Below, in pieces: positions 51,840 to 62,018 of a DNA stretch of 64,000 nt (positions are counted from its first letter, which is position 1; the number at the start of each line of letters is the position of its first letter). The notes beneath the pieces are model-generated. The model had not been told where the DNA came from, did no database searches, and saw only the letters and a program-made list of their open reading frames with translations. The translations under genes and the position numbers were made by a program. Source of the DNA: Oegoconia quadripuncta (taxonomy: Eukaryota; Arthropoda; Insecta; Lepidoptera; Autostichidae); NCBI GenBank assembly GCA_949316235.1, contig OX438748.1, forward strand, positions 30,808,836 through 30,872,835, read 5' to 3'.

Positions 51840-52075
51840 ATATTTTCAAAATTGGATCTTAATGCAACATTTTGGGAAGAGCATGTTTGCCAAACTATAT
51901 TTGACTACATAATACTTGGTAAAATGAAACATTGCCATACATTAAATTGCCGAAAATAGTATTGCTAACTGTAAAATTGCGAAAAGTTGTTTTGCCAAAT
52001 GAAAATTTGGGAAACAAACTTTGGCATGTGATACTTTGGGAAACGCTTTTTGCCCAAAAATTAGTAATCCATACA
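51840..52075. repeat. Block of recurring TTGCC / TTTGGGAAA words
   Basis: Short words such as TTGCCAAA, ATTGCCGAAAAT, AAATTGCGAAAAG, TTTGGGAAAC and CATTTTGGGAAG recur about ten times at irregular spacing. It is not a simple tandem repeat and not a known SINE head. See findings. Confidence 0.5.
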
Positions 52076-52217
52076 CGCACACACAAATTTTCGCATTTAT
52101 AATATTATTAGTTGGGATATTATTAGTTGGGATTGGGATGATCTCCCGTTGTGCCATATAATAATTCCTAATGATGGTGATGACAGTGTGATGATATCCC
52201 AATCCAACTAATATTAT

Positions 52218-52490
52218 ACGACGACCTGTTTGGTGTAATGGTCAGCAACTCTGCCCACTATACCAAAAGGTTGCGGGTTCGAATCCCGCTAGGGGCATAT
52301 TGTTTGTGTGATGAATACGGACATGTGTACCAGAGTTATGGATGTTTTCATTTATAATAAGTATTTATTTACAAAAAAAAAAAGTATTTATGTAGTATAT
52401 CAACCATCAGGTATCCACAACACAAGCCTATAGTTGCTTACTGTGGAACTAGATAGCGTTGTGTGTATGTCTAAGGATATTTATCAAATT
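52218..52490 (+). mobile_element. SINE-A, full length
   Basis: The head CGACCTGTTTGGTGTAATGG, the B box GGGTTCGAATCCCGC and the complete body through GTGGAACTAGATAGCGTTGTG are present. One of the best-kept copies. Confidence 0.8.
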
Positions 52491-52504
52491 TATCAAATTA
52501 TTAT

Positions 52505-52735
52505 ACATAAATGCGAAAGTTTGTGTGTGTACGTATGTATGTTTGTTACCCCTTCACGCCTCAACGGCTGGACAGATTTGGTTGAAATTAGGTTGGTAGA
52601 CATATTAGGACGTGGATTAACAGTGACTGGTTCTTATAGGATAGGTATAATTAGTGGGATAGCTTTTCAGTCGTAGATTGACGCATTTGGTAATAGGACG
52701 AATTCTACGCGGACGAAGTCGCGGGTAACAGCTAG
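52505..52735 (+). repeat. REP-1 reference copy
   Basis: It runs from AAATGCGAAAGTTTGTGTGTGT through CCCCTTCACGCCTCAACGGC and TGGTTGAAATTAGGTTGGTAG to TTCTACGCGGACGAAGTCGC and GGGTAACAGCTAGT. It is non-coding. Partial copies lie at 3674, 7366, 12520, 43664, 44870, 51286 and 55703. Confidence 0.65.
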
Positions 52736-53364
52736 TGCATAATCGATAGATAAATCGTTTATTTGTTACTCCAATCACACACATAGGTACATAAAGTTTA
52801 AAGTATTTCTTAAAAAGAGCTTAAAAGGTAAGTACTAGGTACAGAACAACTAACGCATGTGTGCTGCAGTAGGACAAATGGGTCACAGCTCAGTGTGTGA
52901 GATTGTCTAAAGAACAAAACACTGATTTTCAGCGTAATAACTATAAGTCCATACAAAAAACTCCCCACCGCTCTTTATTACCCAGAATTACGACACGAAC
53001 GGTTCAGTGCGTACACAAAAAACAGCAACAAAGCACATCTCAACTGTAATTGAATAGACAAATTCCGAATACCAACAATTAGCCTTCGCCCGGAAGGCAT
53101 CAGTCACCCGGGCCGCGCCTGACCGGATAACCGGGCCCCGGATACCCGGTGAAAGCGGATAATTTACCGCCGCGTCATTGGAGCCGTTTTCATTTTGTCT
53201 CATTATAGTTGGGTCCGAGTGTCCCAGTGTGGAAATCTTGGGTTCCCAGTTATTTTTAAGCCCCGACGGAAATCGACGGGTGTAATGTGTTTGACGACAT
53301 TGTGTTTGTGTCTAGTCTTTATCCTGACGTATCTCAGTAATGCGGGGTCTGATTTGAGTGCGGT
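52736..53364. other. No gene called
   Basis: A GC-richer stretch at 53085-53180 (CACCCGGGCCGCGCCTGACC, CCGGATACCCGGTG) carries overlapping short open stretches on both strands. None shows a recognisable domain. Confidence 0.4.
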
Positions 53365-53530
53365 TTTTTCCACCCGACTGCCCAAGGAAGGAGGGTAATG
53401 TTTTTCGAATGCATGTATGTATGTCCGTTCCTTTGGCGCGCCCTGTACCCTAAACGGCTTAACCGATTTCGAAGTGCAGGGTATTGTTAAATTCGTCGTG
53501 GTAGGATATTTATTTATTTATTTATCATTT
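53365..53530 (+). repeat. Dispersed insect repeat, distantly like 33275-33480
   Basis: CCGACTGCCCAAGGAAGGAGGGTAATG, ATGTATGTATGTCCG and AAACGGCTTAACCGATTTCG are typical of this repeat class. Confidence 0.4.
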
Positions 53531-54323
53531 ATTGCACACAAGAAAAAAAGACATACAGATACAACATAATAGAGACGACACAACAGGTTCTGCTTATTTC
53601 TACAATGAAATTTCTTCTAGCAGACCTACGAAAGAGAGATATGACTGGAAGAGGCAGATAAGACGTGCACAATCTAAAAAATGGATAAATATGATAGATA
53701 AAAAAACCTAACTGAATATAAATGTAAGTACATACTAATAAGTACATAAATACATAAATAAGTACATATTTCAATACATACGAATATAAAGTATAACATA
53801 CATATAATACACGGAATAACACTATGAAATGGAAAGGTAATGTTCCTTAACTCTTTTCCTAAAGACAGCGATCGATGGACTGGCACGGATAGTGTGAGGA
53901 AGATAGAGGATATAAGTATTTTATGGTAAAAAATACAACATGGCGTCCGCAATATACAAAATATGCTGTCGGGTTTTTTGGTTTTGAAATATTTAAATAA
54001 TTATTTATATTAAAGACTAAACGAGTTCAGACGTTTAATGAAAGTCGGTTAAGCTGTTTCGAAGATATTTCACTTAACACAGTGTTTTGTTGTATTTAGA
54101 TGATATCATAGTGTTTCGAGTATTTTATATATATTTTTTATATTTAAGATTTTATTTTATTATATTTGTAGAAGTCGGTTAAGCCGGTTTGGTTTATCAG
54201 GAGCTTTCTAACATTTTATTTATAGTTATTTGTTTAGCTCCTAGGCATTGTTTGCTGAAAGAAGGAATAGCTTTGTTAAATCACTTCCCTTTTATCACGG
54301 TTTGTTCCATGTACAAGACTATT
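53531..54323. other. No gene seen
   Basis: AT-rich. Repeated TACATAAATA words near 53730-53780. 54000-54070 (GAAAGTCGGTTAAGCTGTTTCGAAGATATTTC) recalls the 1020/40385 repeat in reverse. Confidence 0.4.
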
Positions 54324-54580
54324 AGACGACCGATTGGTGTAGTGGATAGTGACCCTATCAGCGAAACCAACGGTTGCGGGTTCGAATCCCGCGAGGGGTC
54401 AATGTTTGTGTGATGAATATAAACATTTATTCCCGAGTCATGGATGTTTATATAATTATTTATGTATGTTTGTCCGTTATCTAGTATTCATAGTACAAGC
54501 TTTGCTTAGTTTGGGACTAGATGATTGGTGTAAGTGTCCGAAATATTTATTTATTTATTTATTATTTATTTATTATTTAC
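54324..54580 (+). mobile_element. SINE-B, full length
   Basis: The head CGACCGATTGGTGTAGTGGATAG, the B box GGGTTCGAATCCCGC and the body through GGGACTAGATGATTGGTGTAAG end in (TTTA)n. It is very close to 50630-50890. Confidence 0.8.
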
Positions 54581-55194
54581 CTACCTTATCAATTAACTTG
54601 ACAGGAATGTCCACAGCATACGTTTGCTATGAAACGCGGAATGTGCAGCACAAATTTTTCTTATATGTGATGGTCGCCATAGGCATCACACACACAGACA
54701 CACAACTAGGCGACACAGAACAACATGCTTCATTTTCGACATTTAACTCGCTTGGAGACCAATGATCATAAGTGATCTCATTCATTATTCCTTGCAGACG
54801 AAAGCTCAGGTAATGGCCGGTGCATATATGATTACATCAACAGGCTTAGAACTCCGTACATTGGCGTAAATCCGAGACCAAAGTGTCATATCACTCTGTC
54901 ATGAGGCTCTATTCATGTGAGAGTTAGGTAGCGTTAGTAAATAAATAAGTGGGTACTGGATGGGAGATGCAATATCTCATGCTGTCGCCGAGTGAAATAT
55001 TTGTAGATAAAGTTAGTTACATAATAATGTTTCACCGGACAATAGAATCTGAAGGCTGAAATTTCAACAAAATAAGGTTGATTATTGAGTGACTTGAAAC
55101 GGAAAGCGCAGAAGTAAAGGTTCCAGGCGTCGTTGCCTTCAATAGAAGACCGGCTGAGTGGGTAGATCCTTATATTTACAACAATACGATACAA
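54581..55194. other. No gene seen
   Basis: Intergenic. The downstream part of the open frame crossing the SINE-B tail is not supported as a gene. Confidence 0.4.
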
Positions 55195-55340
55195 ATAAAA
55201 TCAAAATCAAAAATGTTTTATTTCGTAAGTTATAAGAATAACATTTGAAATCTTCATGACATACAGTTATCACTCATTCTCTAGGCAGTCTCCCCAGAGA
55301 AGAACGAGCAAGAAACTCCGGGGTTCCTATTTTTAAATAA
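55195..55340 (-). repeat. LINE 3' end with TTTTGA-type tail
   Basis: AAAATCAAAATCAAAAATGTTTTATTTCG is followed by GAACGAGCAAGAAACTCCGGGG, the usual reverse-complement end of an abundant lepidopteran LINE. Confidence 0.5.
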
Positions 55341-55385
55341 GTTAATACAAATATAATTTGAAATAATTGTAAAATTTATGATTCG

Positions 55386-55500
55386 ACAAAGAGCGTCACT
55401 GGCTCAGTGGAGGAGACACAGTTTCCCAATTTGGGAGATCCAGGATCGATCCCCAGGGCAGGCCATGTACCAAATGTTTGAAATATACTGGCATATTTAT
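55386..55500 (+). mobile_element. tRNA-like SINE head (SINE-D type)
   Basis: AGCGTCACTGGCTCAGTGGAGG, CAATTTGGGAGATCC and a B box GGATCGATCCCC are followed by a short unique stretch. The head matches that of the complete minus-strand element at 56145-56430, so it is probably a 3'-lost copy. Confidence 0.5.
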
Positions 55501-55702
55501 CGTAAAAAATTGCACCTACCGAAAACAACTTTCAAGTGAACCTAACCCTTGGTGAATACAATTAATCCAACCAATATTGGTACCTATTTAAAGCATATTT
55601 AACGAACTATGGGGATTTAAGGATTAAGAAATTTGATAAGAACATTATTCCAGATTTTGAGAGGTTTGAAATTAACTAGCTGAAATACGCATAACCCATA
55701 AT

Positions 55703-55770
55703 TATACTAGCTTTTCGCCCGCGGCTTCACCTAACTTGTTTACCCCGCGGGATGATTCCCTTTCATCATC
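55703..55770 (-). repeat. REP-1 end fragment
   Basis: ACTAGCTTTTCGCCCGCGGCTTCACC continues to TACCCCGCGGGATGATTCC. Confidence 0.5.
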
Positions 55771-56144
55771 ATCATTCAGTCATGTGAAGTCTCCAACCCG
55801 CATTGGGCCAGAGTAATAGACCTCCTTTTTAGGGCATGCATAGGGACACAGGTTCAACACGTAGACGCGCTTGTAAGATGTTACTATTGTTAATATAATA
55901 AATAAGTATACTTATAGCGCTACTTGAGCAAGGATTTTTTGTATTAAATTAGGATAGATAGTCCAGTGTTTTTATTTTTATGCCAAGAGGTGCTCGTTAG
56001 TGCATGCGAGATAGCTTACCAGATGGGAAGTAGGTAACTCATAATATAGGGTCCTCAAATACAGAGATCACAGATGTATTACCTCAGGGATTCAGTAGTA
56101 ATATTTTAAAAAATGGTAATTTCACTGATTCTCTGTTTCACTTC

Positions 56145-56430
56145 TTATTTAAATCATCATCAGCCCGTAAACTTCCCACTGCAGGGATATAGGCCTTGCC
56201 TCGTGTATGAGGGAGTATGGGCCATAGTCCACCACGCTAGCCCAATGCCCCGGTTGGTGACTTCACATGTCTTTGAATTTTTATTTCTCAGTCATGCAGT
56301 TTCCTCACGGTGTTTTCCTTCATCGTTTAAGAGCAGTCGGATAAATGCACATAAGTAATTAAATTAAATTTAAAAATTCATTGATACATGAATCGAACCC
56401 GGACCTCCCAAATTGGCAGACGCTACATTA
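56145..56430 (-). mobile_element. SINE-D, complete: tRNA-like head plus CR1-like tail
   Basis: On the minus strand the head (GCCAATTTGGGAGGTCCGGG with B box GGGTTCGATTCATG) leads through GAGGAAACTGCATGACTGAG and GACTATGGCCCATACTCCCTC to the tail CCCTGCAGTGGGAAGTTTAC and GATGATGATT. It explains the orphan tails at 5683, 8585 and 10655. Confidence 0.75.
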
Positions 56431-56516
56431 CTATACATATAGGTAAACAGCTAAAAAGATGATCACGATAATTTGTACATTGTGTAGTCTACCATGTACC
56501 TATAATTAAAATCCAT

Positions 56517-56762
56517 TTACATCAAATCAAATAGTCGTTGCTCGTACGTTTTCAGTCGATGCGTTTGGCCATTAGCGTCGGTAATACTAAAATATGATTT
56601 GGCGAGTGACCAAAATGGCCATCTGTGGGGTCTAGCTACCACATAATGTTTACTACCACTAGAGGCTCGAATTTTCAGTCTTTCGACTTTCGACCGCAAA
56701 TTGGGAGATTCGTTCGGTGTCACATCTAGTCCCAAACTATTGCATATTCTGAGGTTGAACAT
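56517..56762 (-). other. Unrecognised open stretch
   Basis: 81 codons with a fairly even amino-acid make-up (HYVVARPHRWPFWSLAKSYF in the centre) that looks more protein-like than other chance frames here. No family was recognised, no splice signal was established, and no neighbour gives context. It may be a fossil of a mobile element protein. Confidence 0.25.
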
Positions 56763-57225
56763 TTTGCCACTCTCATTACTGGCGCTTTCAATTGCAAATT
56801 CAAAATTTCATCCGTGATTCTACGGCGATCTATATTGAAATCCTCACAAATTATGAGCTTTCAAGGATTGTCCAAAATTGGCGCTCTTATTACTAGAATT
56901 ATTACTCAAGGAAAATATATTGTGATATTTAGCGTGCCTAGGGTTTCAAAGTAGGGCAAATGCGACCAGCACTTCGAGCGCCTGGTCCCCCGAGTGCGAA
57001 AGGTAGTGGGCGCGTTGCACCGTTGCACGGGAGGAAGTCGCCGCCTCTACGGTGGCGTTGTGCGATCAATGGCCCTCTACGGGGCCCCCGTCTGTTCGAA
57101 CGACATGAACGTTCTGTCGAACGGGATGTACGCTCGAAATGCTACGGCAGAACGCACAGACGGTCGGATTCGTTCTGCCGAACTTCGATGCATGGATGGG
57201 GAGGAAAGGCTGAGTCACCTACAGT

Positions 57226-57705
57226 TTGACTCAGATACTCACAGGGCACGAGTGCTTCGGTGAGTATATGAGTCGAATCGAACGGGAGGAGACGGCACGA
57301 TGCCACCAGGACTCCGCCCAGCACACGCTGGAGGACTGCCCGGTGTGGCAGTCCAAGCGTAGAGACCTGGTCGACCGGATCGGACGAGATCTGCCCCCGC
57401 CAGCATTAGTCGCGGCTATGCTAGCGAGCGAGGAGGGTTGGAGGGCAGCGGCCTCCTTCTACGAGGCAGTCATGCTCCAAATGGAGGCCGCAGAGCGGGA
57501 TCGGGAGAGGGCCGATCCCGCTCGCAGGAGGCGACGTCGTGGGGCGGCAACGCTCACCCCCCGCACGTCGCCTGAGGGTCCCGGGCGGCTACATCTCGGG
57601 GCGATGAAGTCGCCGGACGCGGCCCGAGAGCGGATGACACGCGCCGTAACGACTGGGGAGAGTGTCGCCGCATCGGGCCCTGCCGCGCTACATACCGCTC
57701 GCTGA
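57226..57705 (+). pseudogene. R1-clade ORF2 C-terminal part, damaged
   Basis: 159 codons parallel the C-terminus of the open frame at 62019-63200 (EETARC, QHTLEDCP, ALVAAMLASEEGWRA, EAAERDRERADPARRRR). Four residues of the CCHC knuckle are missing. Beyond the Arg run the frame continues into what is 3' UTR in the relatives, so the natural stop has been lost by frameshift. Confidence 0.75.
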
Positions 57706-57824
57706 CCGCGGTGTGAAGCACGCTAGCCGCCCTCCGGGAACAGGCCTCTCGTTGTGAATGGCGGAGGGGGGGGGCCTGGAGCCATTTATACGTTCCCACG
57801 TCTACTGCCGAGGAAAGTCTATAT

Positions 57825-57932
57825 AAGGTATCCCTCCCCATAGGGAGGGGAGTCCCACTTAACTGTCCCGCTGGCCCTCAGGCCAGCGGAACTCGTATGC
57901 GTAACGCATTTCCCCGAGTCAAAAAAAGAAAA
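57825..57932 (+). ncRNA. 3' UTR double hairpin of the R1-clade element (plus copy)
   Basis: Stem CCCTCCC/GGGAGGG (57832-57849, loop CATA), linker GGAGTCCCAC, then stem CCGCTGGCC/GGCCAGCGG (57868-57889, loop CTCA), followed by a GCGTAACGCATTTCCCC segment and the A tail. It is the same order as in the minus-strand elements. Confidence 0.7.
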
Positions 57933-57939
57933 AGGGCAA

Positions 57940-58654
57940 GCCCGATAATGTTTTTGTGTGTGTTGTGATTTTTACACAGCTAGTGAAATTAGATAGATAA
58001 CCAAGCATGATGTTTGAGTTTGACAACTAAACTAAACCAAGCCAAACTAAACTAAACTAAAACGTTTTCGAGTGGTGCCGTCGCATCGTACTGTTCCAGG
58101 GAGAAAGAGACAGTACTACTTTAAAGCTGGTTTTAGTTTACTTTAGTTGGTGTCCATCCGAATCGACAACATTGCTTACTTTTAGATTGATGTTCCATAT
58201 TTCTGTGTTGCAACTTAAAACTCGATCAATGATCTATAATGTATGTCGCTAAATGAATCAAATAAATCTTATTCTCTGAAGCATGGAAATACTTCTATGA
58301 AGTTGCTGCTAGTGGTCATATATAGTATGACATATACTGTATGATACTTAATGAAGTTTTTTTTTTACGAATGCGTAATTTAAAAAAATATTACATCGAT
58401 AGATATTTATTCGTCTTTTTAACGGACATCTCTAGTTCGTACGGGAAATCTAGCTAATGCGGAAACGAAGCATTACGTTCAATTATTTACCAAATTAATA
58501 TGCATAATCCCTTGTGATTCGGTCAGGCGCGGTCTATTTATTTATTGTACGTGCCTTAGTATAATGTAAACATGCACTAATTAATTATTGGGAAATACAA
58601 TATTGACAAAATAAAATACACTATATTACAACAATGTCGGTAATCAAATTACAA
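57940..58654. other. No gene; AACTA-rich inverted repeat
   Basis: 58018-58062 (CAACTAAACTAAACC, then AAACTAAACTAAACTAAAAC) is opposed by 58125-58170 (GGTTTTAGTTTACTTTAGTTGG), enclosing about 65 bp. A piece of the same sequence (GTGTCGATTCGGATGTACAACG, then AACTAAACTAAA) is at 33675-33715. It is probably a MITE. The rest is unique AT-rich DNA. Confidence 0.5.
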
Positions 58655-59084
58655 GTATTAGGTCCTTACCTATGAAATTAGCGTTTTGTATGAAGAATTT
58701 CATTAAGACTGTTTTCTCCATACAAACATTTTTGATTTTTTTTTGGGAACGGCAAATCCAAATTTAGCTAAACTTTGTGTGTATTATCGGATAATATTAA
58801 GTTAAATATAGGCAGTGCTAATTTTTAAAAGTAACCGCTTTATAAAAGTTTCTGCGAATCTAAGAAATAATATGGGAAGCTCATGAAAAGAGCTGTGTTC
58901 AAGTTTTTTTTATTATGTGATTTAGCTCAGACATTAAAAAATGTTTCATGTGAAACCTTGAAAATATATTCTACTTTCCAAATAAAAAAACAAATTTGGA
59001 AATAGCTATAGAATCGTAGGAGTTGGTAAATTATGATTAACGAAGAAAAAAGTCTCCAATTTCATAGGTAAAGACCCAATATTT
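58655..59084. mobile_element. MITE with TTACCTATGAAATT ends
   Basis: The left end ATTAGGTCCTTACCTATGAAATTAG is mirrored by the right end CCAATTTCATAGGTAAAGACCCAAT. It is about 430 bp and AT-rich with no open frame. Its ends look Tc1/mariner-like, but the duplication was not fixed. Confidence 0.7.
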
Positions 59085-59085
59085 A

Positions 59086-59362
59086 TATTCAGAGGGCGAT
59101 TTTGAATTCGTATAATGGTAGTTGTAAATTAACTGGTGACACCACTCTTGATTACGAACAACTTTCCCCAGGGAACCATAGTCGAATTTGATCAAAAAAA
59201 ATTTCGATTACCCTTACAAAGTCAACCATTCTGAAATAACCCTTAATATTGAAGTCCAACAATGTTCAGCTGAATTCGGCTATGGTTCCAAGTGGAAAGT
59301 TGTTCATAATCAGCAGTGGAGTCAGTAAACAGGAATTACATTAATTACATTTCACCCTGTTT
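59086..59362. mobile_element. MITE family M2, complete inverted repeat
   Basis: The left arm CAGAGGGCGATTTTGAATTCG...ACACCACTCTTGATTACGAACAACTTTCCCC...GAACCATAG is mirrored by the right arm ...CTATGGTTCCAAGTGGAAAGTTGTTCATAATC...TTTCACCCTG. The arms are about 105 bp. It abuts the preceding MITE almost directly. Confidence 0.75.
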
Positions 59363-59755
59363 AAATAGGAATACAAAGATAATTTTAATAACCACCTAAT
59401 TAAAGAAATTTCAATCTCGTTTCTTTCTCTTGTAGTCACTTCTATGATATATCTATATCTACACGCGAATAAAGAATCCCACATACTTACATATATACGC
59501 GCGAAGAACATAACCCTTCAGTCAGGTAAAAAACAATGTTAGCAATTAATGGTTCGCTAATCTGTAAGTGAGTGATAGGCGCGGTCTCAGCCCAAGGTCT
59601 TGCAGGATCATCTTGACTCTGACTTGATCTCATAAACATCGTGGCACTTTTGACCAAAAATTAATATTCTTTGTCATACTCATGACCTACTTGTTACTGG
59701 TAAATTTCGGAGAGTTGCCAAAAACCAAAGAAATTGAAGTACATGTCTTAAAACA
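59363..59755. other. No gene seen
   Basis: AT-rich intergenic DNA between a MITE and a SINE-C copy. Confidence 0.45.
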
Positions 59756-59985
59756 AGTTTTTTTTATGCACAACGGGTTACCAATTGACCTCAATCACAC
59801 CTGATGTTAAGTGAAGATGAGGCCGAAGGAGGCAACGTACTAACCCGGAAAACCCCCTTCCTATTTGGGGGACTGTCTATATCTTATTTCTGACAACCTG
59901 AACACAACAACGCTATTAACATTGCTATTTGGCGGCAGATTTAGATAAGATGCTGGTAGCCAGCCAGGCGGACATTTAACGGCAA
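59756..59985 (-). mobile_element. SINE-C copy, head missing
   Basis: A T run, ATGCACAACGGGTTACC, CAATCACACCTGATGTTAAGTG and GGCGGCAGATTTAGATAAGATG are the reverse of SINE-C. The tRNA-like part is absent. Confidence 0.75.
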
Positions 59986-60071
59986 GTCAAGCAGAAACGT
60001 TTTTTAATAAAATAATATATACTTACAAGGCCCTTAATGTGAAATTAAGTATGGTTATATAAATTACGATG

Positions 60072-60100
60072 ACCTAACCTAACCTAACCTAACCTAACCT
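60072..60100. repeat. Short CCTAA telomere-type array
   Basis: Five and a half CCTAA units directly followed by a T run of about 24 bases. It is the insect TTAGG telomere repeat in reverse, flanked on the left by ordinary intergenic DNA. Confidence 0.85.
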
Positions 60101-60148
60101 TTTTTTTTTTTTTTTTTTTTTTTTACCAGGAGAAACGCTCATGCTTAT

Positions 60149-60206
60149 CCGCCCTCCTCGGGGGAGGAGGGCGGATTATGTCGGACTCCGGCACAGAAGG
60201 TGCCGG
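60149..60206 (-). ncRNA. 3' UTR double hairpin, element C
   Basis: Stem CCGCCCTCCTC/GAGGAGGGCGG (11 bp, loop of four G on the plus strand), spacer ATTATGTCGGACT, then stem CCGGCAC/GTGCCGG (loop AGAAG), given as plus strand. Both stems are perfect. Confidence 0.7.
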
Positions 60207-61070
60207 CCTACCGACTAAAAACTCCTGGGTGTTCCCTCGCGCGCGCCGTTGACGGCGTGGCCGCGGGTACCATCTGGTATTCGTCCGCAGCCACGCCAGC
60301 GCGGTGCCCGCCGCCAGGACAAGCGGCGGCAGGCCCACCTCTGGGCTGGAGCAGGGAGGAATCGCCTGGTCCAGCCACCTCTAGAAGGCGCGCGGAAAAC
60401 ACCGCGCGCGCCTTCTCGCGGGGCCTATGTGTGGACGGTGATCCCCCCGGATCGCCGCCCACGGCCCCGCAGGGTAGGGGGGGCAGAGGATCGCCTATCA
60501 CCAAAGATAAGCTCTCCTCCGTGCCCCCCGTGCGGCTGCATCTCCCCTCGCTCCGCGAGTATACCGTCCTCGCAGAGAGAGAGGACCGCCTTCCACGGCC
60601 TCTCCTTGGCGCCCGCAGCTCAAACCTGGCTGCGGGCGGCAAAGAGTGGCCGTCCCGCACGGCTACGACCTCTCCATAACAGAGAGGCAGTCCCCCGCCA
60701 CACCACATGGTAGCTAAGGGTTACCACCATATGGTATGGCAGGGGACAGCCTCCCAACAGAGAGGTCGTCCCCCACCATAGCGGCCTACACCAGCGGGAT
60801 GCCCCGAGGGGCGGCGATGGTTGACACCTGACAGGTGACACCGCCCGTCCAACCAGCCCGCCGTCTCCCCCCCTGCGAACAGAGGGAGAGGGCCGCTTCC
60901 CACGACCTCTCGTCGACGGCCGCAGCCTTAGCTGCAGTCGTCAAGGAGAGGTCGCCCAAGTGCTGCAGACGATTTCACGGCGTCCCCTGCCCATATGGAT
61001 ATATGGGCATTCCTCAGGGAGCGCCGCTTCCTCGCCGCAGCCCGCTGTGGTGGAATTCGCCCTCCACCAT

Positions 61071-61122
61071 CCCTCGTCGTTCCACTCCCGAAAATTCGTT
61101 TTCGGGAGTGGAACGACGAGGG
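61071..61122. other. Perfect 24-bp inverted repeat with TTCG loop
   Basis: Left arm 61071-61094 (CCCTCGTCGTTCCACTCCCG then AAAA) and right arm 61099-61122 are exact complements around a 4-base TTCG loop. Both strands therefore encode the same peptide trace (SSFHSRK). No mismatch was found. Confidence 0.9.
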
Positions 61123-61630
61123 CATCTCGGCGCCGAGGCGGGCCTCGGAGCCGAGACTTGGGCTGGTTTTTTATAGAGGTTTTCCTTCCTCGCGGTCCGG
61201 GCGGTTAGGCCAAGACCCTCGGTCCCGGACTGCAGCTGAAAGCCGCGGTCCCGGATTACGAGCCCGGCGGTGGCAAGGGGTAGGAGGTTCCCCCTAACCT
61301 CCTCCCCAGGCCTGCTCGGCGGCAGTGCGAGTGCACACCGAGCCCACCCTTACTCCCCCGCTAGGAGGGGAGCGTCTCCTGCTCCATCCGCAGTGCCCTC
61401 TGCTAAAACCAGAGGACACGCGGAGGAGCCCCCCGGTGTCAGACTATTCGCCATCGGCCAACAAGAACCCTTAAAAGGGAAGTTGTTGACCGATGCCCAG
61501 GGTGCACCGGCCCCCCAGACGTATCCAGGGGGACAAGTAGCCATCAGGCACTCGAGGAGGTTGTCTGACATCGCACCCCAACCTTTTTTTTTTTTTTTTT
61601 TGTCGAGGGGAAACGCATTTACGCGTTCAA

Positions 61631-61693
61631 CCCGCCGCCAACGGGGATCGGCGGCGGGGATATGTGGGACTCCCCGCTCCAGATCGGAGCGGG
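61631..61693 (-). ncRNA. 3' UTR double hairpin, element A
   Basis: Stem CCCGCCGCC/GGCGGCGGG (61631-61639 with 61650-61658), spacer ATATGTGGGACTCC, stem CCCGCTCC/GGAGCGGG (61673-61680 with 61686-61693, loop AGATC), plus-strand letters. It is repeated exactly in element B at 63282-63344. Confidence 0.7.
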
Positions 61694-62018
61694 ACTACCC
61701 ACTAAAACCCCCCGGCGACCTTCCTCGGCAGTAGGGAGGACCTGGGAACGCATAAGCGGCTCCAGGTCCCCCCCCGCCTCGCCTCCCCTCACAAGGGGAG
61801 GCCCATTCCCGGAGGGCGGCTAAACGCACGCCCTCCACGGGGGGCGCTGTCGAGCCTCAAACCGCGATCAGCCGGCGGTATGAGGCGCGACAGGGCCCGA
61901 TGCGACGACACCCCCCCGGTCGCTCCGGGGGGTGTCATCCTCTCCCGGGTCGCGTCCGACGGCTACATCGCCCCGAAGATGTAGCCGCCCGCGACCCCGG
62001 GCGACGTGCAGGGGGGGG

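Larger units (their letters stand above)
56960..57932 (+). mobile_element. Rearranged R1-clade LINE copy with target duplication
   Basis: A 5'-truncated, internally deleted relative of the elements at 60-64 kb, in the opposite orientation. Pieces of the same protein occur in order but out of frame: HFERLVPRVRKV near 56968, LYGGVVRSMALYGAPV near 57045, a jump to the NAHRR region near 57140, another jump to the ILTGHECFGEY segment, then ETARC through QHTLEDC with the second Cys of the zinc knuckle deleted, and an Arg-rich tail. The 3' UTR has two hairpins and an A-rich tail (57921-57932). The duplication AGGGCAA flanks it (56953-56959, 57933-57939). It is not in telomeric repeat. Confidence 0.75.
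60101..61583 (-). mobile_element. R1-clade-related element C, non-coding, GC-rich
   Basis: A poly(A) tail (T run 60100-60124) and a 3' UTR double hairpin (60149-60174, 60188-60206) are followed by about 1.35 kb of GC-rich, hairpin-rich DNA with no recognised protein. Several overlapping open stretches on both strands reflect composition only. It includes a perfect 24-bp stem hairpin at 61071-61122. The 5' junction (61570-61584) reads ATCGCACCCCAACCT and runs straight into the tail of the next element. It may be a non-autonomous partner sharing the 3' signal of the coding element. Confidence 0.6.

Noticed and set aside
60200..60713. Three long overlapping frames on both strands of element C
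   Set aside because: GC-rich DNA lacks stops. The peptides are Arg/Pro/Ser/Gly-rich without motifs, and strands cannot be told apart by content.
60835..61734. Several frames of 73-154 codons across the C/A boundary
   Set aside because: They run through a hairpin, a 5' junction and a poly(A) tail of two different insertions.
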